DNA of 27,167 nucleotides from a virus. This document shows positions 1 to 4,796 of this stretch, one piece after another. The notes under the pieces were generated by a model, which was not told the origin of the DNA, searched no databases, and was given only the letters and a program-made list of their open reading frames with translations. The first letter of the stretch is position 1. Each line of letters begins with the position of its first letter. The position numbers and the translations under genes were made by a program. The stretch is taken from positions 1 through 27,167 of IMG/VR virus record IMGVR_UViG_3300046355_000273, one strand, 5' to 3'.

Positions 1-1238
1 ACTTTTCTTTTAATCTTTTCTTTTTTAATATAAGTTTGAGTTGGTTTTTCAACTAAATTATGTTTAACTAATCTGTCAAATTCTTTTTCAGCTTTTATGC
101 CAGTATATTGTTCATTCTCATATAATTTTATTAAAAGGTTTTGTTCTAAAATCTTACCTCTTTCTAAACAATATTTTAATAAATGTTCTTCTGTTTTTAT
201 ATAATTTTTTGTATAACTTATTGGGTCTTTTACTTTTATTGAATCAATTTTTTCCTGTGTAAGTCCAAGCTGTTCTGCTTCTTTTTTCCAAATAGATTTA
301 AGTTCTTTTTTATCATAATTACCTTCCTTAAATTCTCTTGATTTTAATATTTCATTTTGTTTAGTAATGGCACTGGCATCTTCTCCAACTTTGCTTTTCA
401 TTTTTTCGGCTCTATTAGAAAAGTTTTTTCTTTGTTCGTCAGTTATTCCTCTTACCTTAAAAGAATCAACCTTATTTTTTTTACCATCTTCAAGAACTTC
501 TTCTTCTTTTATTGGCTCAATAACATAACCAATTTCTCTTAAACCATTAGCAAGTTCTGCTCTAAATAATGTGCCTAAAAGCTTTACAGTTTTATGATAA
601 AATACTTTATTAAAATAAGTTCTCCATTCTCCATTTTCGTTCATAATTCTATCGGGAACAACACAATGAACATGAGTATGAGGGTCTGGTCTATTTCCCT
701 CACTTGTTCTTGCTGTTCTATGTATATAATTCATAGAAAGTATTTTAGCATTTCCAACGTAGTCACTTTCTTCTTTTCCAGTTTTTCTTTTTCTATAAAC
801 AGTAAGTTCTTCAATTTTATTCAATGCTCTTTCTGTAGCTTTAACTAAAATATCATCATAAACTTTAGTATTTTTTTCATCTAATTCTGCCAATAAAGAA
901 AAATCTTTTGGAGTATTAAAAGTAAAATCAATACCATAAGACATTGTATCTTTTTGACCTTTTCCTTTCATTTTAGCATCAGTATAATTTCTAACATTTT
1001 TTTCTTTAAATAAAAACTTTTTAGTTTTAGGGCAAAAACCAGATATATAATCTTGTAAAGCTTCTATATGAACTTTCTGCTTATCAATTTCTAATTCTTT
1101 AGCAACTCCTCCAAAATAAAAACTTTCTTCAACAGTTTTATTTTTATCTTTTTTATTTTCAGCATAGTAATCATCAGCCTTCTTAAATTCTTCTTTTTGA
1201 TAGTATCCAGTTGATTTTATTGGTATAAGTGATAACAT
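1..1238 (-). CDS. MobF-family (TrwC-like) conjugative relaxase, N-terminal 412 codons, cut by window edge
   Basis: The frame opens at ATG 1238-1236 behind a strong Shine-Dalgarno (GGAGAAGG) and is still open at base 1. Seen: tyrosine pairs at residues 12-13 (GYY) and 24-25 (ADDYYA), like the two catalytic Tyr pairs of TrwC; a DFTFNTPKDFSLL stretch near 104-116; and the metal-binding three-histidine motif PDPHTHVH with H187, H189 and H191, followed by GEWRTYF and FRAELANGLREIGY. These are the hallmarks of the MobF relaxase domain, which nicks oriT and stays covalently bound to the transferred strand. Known MobF proteins carry a C-terminal helicase; that part would lie outside the window. The frame runs on the same strand as the phage late genes but is separated from them by a plus-strand gene. 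A relaxase is not a normal phage late gene, so this points to a phage-plasmid or an adjoining mobile element. Confidence 0.9.
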   Translation of the reverse strand, partial: MLSLIPIKSTGYYQKEEFKKADDYYAENKKDKNKTVEESFYFGGVAKELEIDKQKVHIEALQDYISGFCPKTKKFLFKEKNVRNYTDAKMKGKGQKDTMSYGIDFTFNTPKDFSLLAELDEKNTKVYDDILVKATERALNKIEELTVYRKRKTGKEESDYVGNAKILSMNYIHRTARTSEGNRPDPHTHVHCVVPDRIMNENGEWRTYFNKVFYHKTVKLLGTLFRAELANGLREIGYVIEPIKEEEVLEDGKKNKVDSFKVRGITDEQRKNFSNRAEKMKSKVGEDASAITKQNEILKSREFKEGNYDKKELKSIWKKEAEQLGLTQEKIDSIKVKDPISYTKNYIKTEEHLLKYCLERGKILEQNLLIKLYENEQYTGIKAEKEFDRLVKHNLVEKPTQTYIKKEKIKRK

Positions 1239-1396
1239 TTTCCTTCTCCTTAATAGTTCTTTTTATACACGGAGGGTAAAAACCTTTAATTGTTGTTTCT
1301 TAAGCATTTTTAATGATTTTTGTTTTTTCAAAATACACTATTTTTTTAATACTTAATAACTCTAACTAACTTATACACGGGGAATTATCCAATGTT

Positions 1397-1420
1397 TATA
1401 CGGGGCTTGCCCCGTGTATA
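1397..1420. repeat. GC-rich inverted repeat (oriT-like hairpin)
   Basis: The core ACGGGG-CTTG-CCCCGT is a perfect 6-bp stem with a 4-base loop. The arms extend outward as TATAC and GTGTATA, with a two-base difference between them. No T-run follows directly on either strand, so it is a poor terminator. Its arms repeat the TATACACGGGG word at 1372-1382. Confidence 0.6.
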
Positions 1421-1599
1421 GGGTGTATGTTTTTTTGCCTCTCTAATTAATTAAAGCAAAATAAAAAGTGAAGTCAATTTTTCCGGACAATTTTATTTTA
1501 TAAGTGGTTTTTACTTTGTTTTTTAATGGTTTGAGCTATATATTAGGTAAAAGTGTTACTTTAAAAAGTGTACATAGTAACGGGGTAATTTCAAGTTTG

Positions 1600-1619
1600 C
1601 CAATTTTCTAATTTACAAT
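1600..1619. repeat. Dispersed 20-bp repeat A, copy 1
   Basis: CCAATTTTCTAATTTACAAT is identical at 1600-1619, 2462-2481 and 3027-3046. Copies 2 and 3 form the C-terminal codons (DCKLENW) of two unrelated minus-strand genes. This copy lies 11 bp before the ATG of the GIY-YIG-like gene. Read on the minus strand it still encodes CKLENWQT then stop, with an in-frame stop just upstream, so it may be the tail of a lost gene. Confidence 0.75.
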
Positions 1620-1630
1620 ATAATCATTTT

Positions 1631-2044
1631 ATGTGGTTATATAATAAAGAAGAATTAACGGATGAAAATATTCCAAAAGATGCTATTGGTTTTATCTATT
1701 TGATTACCAATATGACTAATGGCAGGATGTATGTTGGAAAAAAACTTTTAACCAAAGCTGGAACAAAACAGGTCAATGGTAAGAAGAAAAAAATCAGGAA
1801 AGAAAGTGATTGGAGAGATTACTATTCATCAAGTCCTGAATTAAAAGCAGATGTAAGTTTACTTGGAAAAGACAAATTTAGAAGAGAGATTTTATACTTC
1901 TCTTTCTCGTTAGCTGTTCATAATTATCTTGAAGAAAAAGAGCAATTTCTTCGTGGAGTTTTAGAAAAAGACCTATACTATAACTCAAATATTAGAGCAA
2001 AAATATTCAAGAAAAACATTATTGGGAAGATTGGAAAGCAATAA
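1631..2044 (+). CDS. GIY-YIG-like phage nuclease, probable homing-type endonuclease
   Basis: This 137-residue protein opens MWLYNKEELTDENIPKDAIG, then FIYLITNMTNGRMYVGKK (residues 22-39), which fits the GIY-YIG core: a Y before I near 24 and YVGKK at about 35-39. It continues with SDWRDYYSSS (58-67), GKDKFRREIL (78-87) and a YLEEKEQF helix near 98-105. This layout is shared by small phage proteins usually annotated as GIY-YIG or Seg-like nucleases. It is the only convincing plus-strand gene in the window and lies between the relaxase and the lysis operon, as selfish nuclease genes often do. No clear Shine-Dalgarno is visible. Exact repeat A sits just upstream. The nuclease call rests on motif resemblance only. 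Confidence 0.72.
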   Translation: MWLYNKEELTDENIPKDAIGFIYLITNMTNGRMYVGKKLLTKAGTKQVNGKKKKIRKESDWRDYYSSSPELKADVSLLGKDKFRREILYFSFSLAVHNYLEEKEQFLRGVLEKDLYYNSNIRAKIFKKNIIGKIGKQ

Positions 2045-2114
2045 AACTAATATGATATAGCCTTTTGAGCCCTTTATATAGAAGTAAGTTTTATAATAGC
2101 CAACCACCAATAAT

Positions 2115-2193
2115 AAGAATAGTTAGGAATCGAACCTACCGTCAAATATATAAATATACTTCATGAAACACCAGTTTATGACTATCTATTCTT
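2115..2193 (-). tRNA. tRNA-like element, degenerate or non-canonical
   Basis: On the minus strand an 8-bp acceptor-like stem (AAGAATAG at the 5' end, CTATTCTT at the 3' end) encloses a T-arm-like GTAGG-TTCGATT-CCTAA directly before the 3' acceptor arm. Overall length is right for a tRNA. A small hairpin AAAC-TGGT-GTTT could replace the D arm, but no 5-bp anticodon stem with a 7-base loop can be formed, position 8 is not U, and no CCA is encoded. It could be a tRNA remnant, an odd tRNA, or a tRNA-derived attachment site. The specificity cannot be assigned. Confidence 0.4.
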
Positions 2194-2207
2194 AATTAAA
2201 TTATATA

Positions 2208-2450
2208 CTAATTTATAGATTTAATAAAGTCTGTTTTAGCCTTATTTTGATTTTTACACAGCTCAAAAATCTTCTTATTTTCAACAAATTTATTTAATAT
2301 TTCTTCAAAACTTCCATCTTTTGGAATCAAATAATCTTCACAATCAAGCATAATTTCTGGTGATGGACTAACAGATTTTTGATAAATAATTGGAGATTTA
2401 GAAGCACAACCAACCATAAAAAAAGTGATAATGGCAATTAGAATTTTCAT
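2208..2450 (-). CDS. o-spanin (Rz1/LysC-like outer-membrane lipoprotein)
   Basis: This 80-residue protein starts at ATG 2450-2448, which overlaps the TGA of the preceding gene (ATGA); an in-frame ATG five codons upstream is less likely. The N-terminus MKILIAIITFFMVGC is a lipoprotein signal with a lipobox ending at Cys15. The mature part has PEIMLDCEDY and a later ELCKNQNK, two cysteines spaced as in the LysC/Rz1-like family. O-spanins are anchored in the outer membrane and bind the i-spanin through the periplasm to fuse both membranes in the last step of lysis. The i-spanin gene lies one gene upstream. The order endolysin, holin, i-spanin, o-spanin supports the call and implies a Gram-negative host. 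Confidence 0.82.
   Translation of the reverse strand: MKILIAIITFFMVGCASKSPIIYQKSVSPSPEIMLDCEDYLIPKDGSFEEILNKFVENKKIFELCKNQNKAKTDFIKSIN
2428..2447 (+). repeat. Dispersed repeat B, copy 1
   Basis: ATAATGGCAATTAGAATTTT here is identical to the reverse complement of 4459-4478. The inner 16-mer TGGCAATTAGAATTTT recurs at 3323-3338, and ACTGGCAATTAGAA is shared by 2947-2960 and 3321-3334. In this copy the minus strand encodes KILIAII of the o-spanin signal peptide. Confidence 0.7.
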
Positions 2451-2650
2451 ATTTTCATTATCCAATTTTCTAATTTACAATCTTTTTTAGATAACTTTCT
2501 TTCAAGTTTTCTTGCTTCCCATTTAGTTAAAATTATCTTTCTTACTTGTTTTTGAAAACTAATATCTTCACTATAAAATAAATCATAATATTGTGTATAT
2601 CGTCTTTGGTCTTTTATCATTCTGCTTATAAATTTATTTACATCTATCAT
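2447..2650 (-). CDS. Hypothetical basic protein inside the spanin cluster
   Basis: This 67-residue protein (MIDVNKFISRMIKDQRRYTQ...) is not recognised. It is rich in Lys and Arg, has no signal peptide or membrane segment, and ends DCKLENWIMKI, a tail encoded by dispersed repeat A. Its ATG overlaps the i-spanin stop by ATGA, and its own TGA overlaps the o-spanin start in the same way, so it is translationally coupled between the two spanin genes. In many phages the o-spanin overlaps or directly follows the i-spanin, so an intervening gene is unusual. Confidence 0.65.
   Translation of the reverse strand: MIDVNKFISRMIKDQRRYTQYYDLFYSEDISFQKQVRKIILTKWEARKLERKLSKKDCKLENWIMKI
2462..2481. repeat. 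Dispersed 20-bp repeat A, copy 2
   Basis: Identical to 1600-1619 and 3027-3046. On the minus strand it encodes the DCKLENW tail of the 67-residue protein at 2447-2650. Confidence 0.75.
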
Positions 2651-3015
2651 TTTATCTCCCCCAATATTTCCACAAACTTTGTATAATCTTCATCAGTTAA
2701 TTTACAATTTTTATACTCAATTTTAGTAACAATCTTTTCAACTTCTTTAATTTTATCTTTATAAATTGTTTTAATTTCAACATCTTTTTTGATAGATTTT
2801 TCAGCTAAATCATCAGTCAATTTTTTAATTTTAAGATTATTTTCTTCAATTATTTTTAATTGTTCTTGCTCCAATTTTAGATATTTTAGTTCAGCTTTAT
2901 CATATCCTATTGAATAGATTTTATATAAAAATATTGAATAGATAAGACTGGCAATTAGAAAAATCAATATATATTTTAGATAATTATTTTTGATTAAAGT
3001 GAGTATAAAATTCAT
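2647..3015 (-). CDS. i-spanin (Rz-like inner-membrane lysis protein)
   Basis: This 122-residue protein starts at ATG 3015-3013 in an ATGA overlap with the preceding stop; an in-frame ATG five codons upstream is less favoured. One N-terminal membrane segment (about residues 14-35, YILIFLIASLIYSIFLY) is followed by a long charged heptad-rich region to about residue 95 (LKLEQEQLKIIEENNLKIKK and onward), giving the N-in C-out topology of class I i-spanins. It ends in a globular tail with a single Cys (YKNCKLTDEDY). Family knowledge: the periplasmic coiled coil spans to the o-spanin lipoprotein and drives membrane fusion after the endolysin has degraded the wall. The o-spanin candidate lies two genes downstream in the same coupled run. 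Confidence 0.8.
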   Translation of the reverse strand: MNFILTLIKNNYLKYILIFLIASLIYSIFLYKIYSIGYDKAELKYLKLEQEQLKIIEENNLKIKKLTDDLAEKSIKKDVEIKTIYKDKIKEVEKIVTKIEYKNCKLTDEDYTKFVEILGEIK

Positions 3016-3380
3016 ATTTTTAGTTTCCAATTTTCTAATTTACAATCAGGTAAATTATACTCTAATTGTTCTTTTAAGTAAACTTTTCGCTCATTATTAA
3101 GATGGGTTAAAAACTCTTGCTGTGGTATAATATCACTATCAGGAAACTCACAATTAAAACCATTTAAAACATTTTGATTTTTAAACTTATAGACATATTT
3201 AATATAGTGAATATCATAATCATAAACTACTTTATAGACTACAAAATCAAGATAAGTTTCATCAGTTAGGGCTACTGGATAACTTGTCTCAATAAAGTTT
3301 AGAACATCTTCAAGCAGTATACTGGCAATTAGAATTTTGCCATCATGTATCTGTTGAATAACTTCATTTCTGGTTAGCAT
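3012..3380 (-). CDS. Hypothetical protein of the lysis operon
   Basis: This 122-residue protein (MLTRNEVIQQIHDGKILIAS...) is not recognised. It is mixed alpha/beta in appearance and aromatic-rich (VVYDYDIHYIKYVYKF), with no membrane segment or signal peptide. It ends DCKLENWKLKI, encoded by repeat A copy 3, the same tail as the 67-residue protein downstream. Its start overlaps the end of the upstream 55-residue gene by 17 bases, and its TGA overlaps the i-spanin ATG. A cytoplasmic accessory role is possible but not shown. Confidence 0.65.
   Translation of the reverse strand: MLTRNEVIQQIHDGKILIASILLEDVLNFIETSYPVALTDETYLDFVVYKVVYDYDIHYIKYVYKFKNQNVLNGFNCEFPDSDIIPQQEFLTHLNNERKVYLKEQLEYNLPDCKLENWKLKI
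3027..3046. repeat. Dispersed 20-bp repeat A, copy 3
   Basis: Identical to 1600-1619 and 2462-2481. It encodes the DCKLENW near-C-terminal residues of the 122-residue protein at 3012-3380. Confidence 0.75.
3323..3338 (+). repeat. Dispersed repeat B, copy 2 (16-bp core)
   Basis: TGGCAATTAGAATTTT matches the core of 2428-2447 and of the inverted copy at 4459-4478. Here the minus strand encodes KILIAS of the 122-residue protein. Confidence 0.6.
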
Positions 3381-3531
3381 ATACTTCTTTAATATATAAA
3401 TATAACTCTTCTTTTGTTTTAATTTCTTCTGGAATAACTATACCTCTTTGAAGAAAAAAAGGCTTTACTTTTTCAATATCAAAGTCTGGTAATTCTCCAA
3501 ATATTTGGCTTAAACTTACTTTTGCTCGCAT
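3364..3531 (-). CDS. Small hypothetical protein, 55 aa
   Basis: ATG at 3531-3529 follows a good ribosome site (AAAAAGGAAATTAAATG). The product MRAKVSLSQIFGELPDFDIE... is soluble, with no membrane segment, and is not recognised. It contains PDFDIEKVKPFFLQRGIVIP and ends YIKEVYANQK, overlapping the next gene by 17 bases. The clear ribosome site and coupling argue that it is a real gene. Confidence 0.6.
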   Translation of the reverse strand: MRAKVSLSQIFGELPDFDIEKVKPFFLQRGIVIPEEIKTKEELYLYIKEVYANQK

Positions 3532-3543
3532 TTAATTTCCTTT

Positions 3544-3618
3544 TTATTTTATAATATATTGGCAATATATAAAACCAATAATAAGCATTAACATTAAAAA
3601 CTTTTGCTGATTATTCAT
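3544..3618 (-). CDS. Micro-membrane peptide, 24 aa
   Basis: MNNQQKFLMLMLIIGFIYCQ followed by YIIK: a short hydrophilic N-terminus and one hydrophobic segment. The ATG overlaps the TGA of the upstream 57-residue membrane gene (ATGA), which supports translation by coupling. The function is unknown. Tiny single-span peptides in lysis cassettes can be holin or antiholin accessories, but nothing here proves that. Confidence 0.45.
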   Translation of the reverse strand: MNNQQKFLMLMLIIGFIYCQYIIK

Positions 3619-3788
3619 AAATCATCTATCCCAGGAATAAAAGCAATAAGACCAGCAACAAATGTTATCATAAATAAAAAATAAGCATTCCAAAAGTTTC
3701 TTTCTGTTAAATCATTTCCACCATACCACATTAAAAATAAACCAAAAAAATATATGGTAATAAAAATTGATATTCTTCTTTTACTCAT
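3615..3788 (-). CDS. Small two-span membrane protein, holin-like candidate
   Basis: This 57-residue protein begins MSKRRISIFITIYFFGLFLM and has two hydrophobic stretches (about residues 6-23 and 33-52) joined by a polar turn (GGNDLTERN). The N-terminus is basic and the C-terminus acidic (GIDDL). Size and topology fit small class II or III holins or antiholins. It lies just after the holin and endolysin genes, and its stop overlaps the next start by ATGA. It could be a second holin, an antiholin or an unrelated membrane protein. Confidence 0.55.
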   Translation of the reverse strand: MSKRRISIFITIYFFGLFLMWYGGNDLTERNFWNAYFLFMITFVAGLIAFIPGIDDL

Positions 3789-3791
3789 ATA

Positions 3792-3854
3792 TTAACTCCA
3801 AAATGTAAAAAAGAAAATTGGATTAAACAGAACAATAAACATTAAATAACTCAT
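3792..3854 (-). CDS. Micro-membrane peptide, 20 aa
   Basis: MSYLMFIVLFNPIFFFTFWS is entirely hydrophobic. The start has a strong GAGGAG ribosome site in a CTATTAAGAGGAG leader similar to those of the relaxase and of the gene at 7204, and its ATG overlaps the holin stop (ATGA). Strong ribosome site plus coupling make translation likely despite the length. Function unknown. Confidence 0.45.
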   Translation of the reverse strand: MSYLMFIVLFNPIFFFTFWS

Positions 3855-4045
3855 TTTTTTCTCCTCTTAATAGATTCAGTTGTAATAGTTCTCAACCAAA
3901 AATTTATCGCAGTTGTAATAATAACAATATACATATATTTATCTTGGCTTGTCTCTTTAATGAAATCATAATTAGCTTCTAATACAGTTAATATTGCTAT
4001 AATAAAGTTTATCCAGATTGTTTTTGATTTATACCATTTTTTCAT
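3851..4045 (-). CDS. Putative holin
   Basis: This 64-residue protein starts at ATG 4045-4043 inside the endolysin stop (ATGA); an in-frame ATG five codons earlier is possible. It opens MKKWYKSKTIWINFIIAIL, a basic head then a membrane segment, followed by a polar linker (EANYDFIKETSQDKY), a second membrane segment (MYIVIITTAINFWL) and a basic tail (ESIKRRKK). The W-YKSKTIW-N opening is common in small phage holins encoded next to endolysins. Holins form the inner-membrane lesion that lets the signal-less endolysin reach the wall and sets lysis timing. Confidence 0.72.
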   Translation of the reverse strand: MKKWYKSKTIWINFIIAILTVLEANYDFIKETSQDKYMYIVIITTAINFWLRTITTESIKRRKK

Positions 4046-4449
4046 TTTTCTAATTTCCATTTATATTTATTTGGGTCAACTTCAAAGTGAGGTCCATCGA
4101 TAAAAGTTTTGAAATCGCCTCCCCAGGTAATATCAGCATTTAATTCATTTGCTGCTTCTTTAAATTTATCAGCTAACTTTTTATATTCTTTAATGTCCCA
4201 TGTAATTTTACCATTAATTACTACAGCAATATCAACAGCATGACCAGTAAGATGTTTACTTTTTAAAGTTTTAGTTTTCTTTTCAGCTAAGAGTTTTTTC
4301 TGTTCTTCCAATGTTCTAACACCAGAAGTAATAACAAAAGAATATTCTGGTAAATCTTCAGTAATAATTTCTACTGCTTTATTAACAATATTAATTAAAA
4401 CAGGATGAACACCTTTTAAATTATTTTTAGAGCGAGTATTAAGTTCCAT
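4042..4449 (-). CDS. Endolysin, M15-family (VanY / L-Ala-D-Glu type) peptidase
   Basis: This 135-residue protein carries the complete M15 zinc site. SKHLTGHAVD (64-73) gives H66 and D73. WGGDFKTFIDGPHFEV (109-124) gives the third ligand H121, with D112 in the usual WGGDF element. SGVRT (42-46) is the conserved substrate-side motif. Such enzymes cleave peptidoglycan stem peptides. There is no signal peptide or membrane anchor, so export depends on the holin encoded next to it with an ATGA overlap. The length matches single-domain phage M15 endolysins and no cell-wall-binding domain is present. Only a weak GGAT precedes the ATG. The gene follows tRNA-Thr and probably shares the promoter at 4644-4672. 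Confidence 0.92.
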   Translation of the reverse strand: MELNTRSKNNLKGVHPVLINIVNKAVEIITEDLPEYSFVITSGVRTLEEQKKLLAEKKTKTLKSKHLTGHAVDIAVVINGKITWDIKEYKKLADKFKEAANELNADITWGGDFKTFIDGPHFEVDPNKYKWKLEK

Positions 4450-4458
4450 AGTTTATCC

Positions 4459-4478
4459 AAAATTCTAATTGCCATTAT
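4459..4478 (-). repeat. Dispersed repeat B, inverted copy
   Basis: The minus strand reads ATAATGGCAATTAGAATTTT, identical to the plus strand at 2428-2447. It begins at the last base of the tRNA-Thr CCA and fills most of the gap before the endolysin start, so it lies in the endolysin leader. Confidence 0.7.
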
Positions 4479-4553
4479 GGTGCTGGTTGTAGGACTTGAA
4501 CCCACTGCCTTCTCATTACAAGTGAGATGCTCTACCAGATGAGCTAAACCAGC
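4478..4553 (-). tRNA. tRNA-Thr (anticodon TGT)
   Basis: Full cloverleaf, 76 nt with encoded CCA. Acceptor GCTGGTT pairs with AACCAGC (7 bp), then discriminator A and CCA. D stem GCTC/GAGC. Anticodon stem TCTCA/TGAGA encloses the loop CTTGTAA, anticodon TGT, reading ACA. T stem GTGGG/CCTAC (one G-T pair) with loop TTCAAGT. It lies 2 bases after tRNA-Ala and just before the endolysin gene. Confidence 0.95.
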
Positions 4554-4555
4554 AC

Positions 4556-4633
4556 TGGTGGAGGTAGTCAGGATCGAACTGACGAAACCTTTTGCATGCC
4601 ATGCAAACGCTCTCCCAACTGAGCTATACCCCC
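4556..4633 (-). tRNA. tRNA-Ala (anticodon GGC)
   Basis: Acceptor GGGGGTA pairs with TACCTCC (one G-T), then A and CCA. D stem GCTC/GAGC with loop AGTTGGGA. Anticodon stem TTTGC/GCAAA with loop ATGGCAT, anticodon GGC (reads GCC and GCU). T stem GTCAG/CTGAC with loop TTCGATC. The variable loop is 7 bases (AGGTTTC), slightly longer than usual. The sequence otherwise looks like a normal proteobacterial tRNA-Ala(GGC). Confidence 0.95.
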
Positions 4634-4643
4634 ATTAAAAAAC

Positions 4644-4672
4644 ATTATATAAAAATGTATTAGTATTGGCAA
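4644..4672 (-). promoter_or_regulatory. Promoter for tRNA-Ala, tRNA-Thr and the lysis operon
   Basis: -35 TTGCCA (4672-4667), 17-bp spacer, -10 TATAAT (4649-4644), followed by G as in the structural-gene promoters. Transcription would begin a few bases before tRNA-Ala. Confidence 0.75.
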
Positions 4673-4673
4673 A

Positions 4674-4710
4674 TAAAAAAATCCCCAGAAATATTTCTAT
4701 AACTGGGGAC
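4674..4710 (-). terminator. Rho-independent terminator ending the short transcript from 4768
   Basis: On the minus strand TCCCCAG (4709-4703) pairs with CTGGGGA (4688-4682), and AAATATTT in the loop can extend the fold. A T-run follows (4681-4675). It stands between the promoter at 4768-4796 and the tRNA promoter. Confidence 0.85.
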
Positions 4711-4761
4711 TTAAGACTTAGAAAGGATCAGTCTACTCAAAACTTTATTCTTATTATTATG
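4675..4761 (-). ncRNA. Putative small RNA 1 with anti-SD-like loop
   Basis: A perfect-consensus promoter (4768-4796) and a strong terminator (4674-4710) enclose about 85 nt with no convincing minus-strand reading frame. The predicted RNA has a 5-bp hairpin AGACT/AGTCT (4734-4730 with 4718-4714) whose 11-base loop presents GATCCTTTCTA. ATCCTTT is complementary to the AAAGGAT ribosome sites of the capsid gene (22370) and the helix-turn-helix repeat gene (6038). GATC...CTTTCTAAG also resembles the 16S rRNA 3' end. The ends are predicted, not measured. It could instead be an attenuated leader. Confidence 0.5.
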
Positions 4762-4767
4762 GGTTTA

Positions 4768-4796
4768 ATTATACAGACATTTTAATTTTCTGTCAA
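4768..4796 (-). promoter_or_regulatory. Perfect-consensus sigma70 promoter for small RNA 1
   Basis: TTGACA (4796-4791), 17-bp spacer, TATAAT (4773-4768). The -35 hexamer begins at the base after the stop of the 413-residue gene. There is no minus-strand gene between it and the terminator. Confidence 0.85.

Larger units (their letters stand above)
1239..1630. other. Intergenic region upstream of the relaxase; candidate oriT
   Basis: This 392-bp stretch holds no convincing gene. TATACACGG lies at 1264-1272 and again at 1372-1380, where it extends to TATACACGGGG. A GC-rich inverted repeat follows at 1397-1420: TATACGGGG, a CTTG loop, then CCCCGTGTATA. Further ATACAC-type words occur at 1333-1338 and, inverted, just after 1420. 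In such AT-rich DNA these GC-rich arms stand out. Inverted repeats and short direct repeats beside a MobF gene are the usual look of oriT; replication iterons or an operator are alternatives. A minus-strand -35-like TTGACT sits at 1472-1477, but its -10 partner is poor. No nic site was matched to a known family. Confidence 0.4.

Noticed and set aside
357-848. Plus-strand open frames of 61 and 84 codons opposite the relaxase
   Set aside because: Phe/Ser/Ile-rich antisense translations of AT-rich coding DNA; no supporting signals.
1397-1440. The GC-rich hairpin as a plus-strand terminator
   Set aside because: The T-run begins about a dozen bases after the stem, too far for a normal Rho-independent terminator, and no gene ends upstream on that strand.
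1449-1477. Minus-strand promoter for the relaxase (TTGACT, 17 bp, TTAATT)
   Set aside because: The -10 matches consensus at only three of six positions; other A/T-rich hexamers fit equally well, so no start is called.
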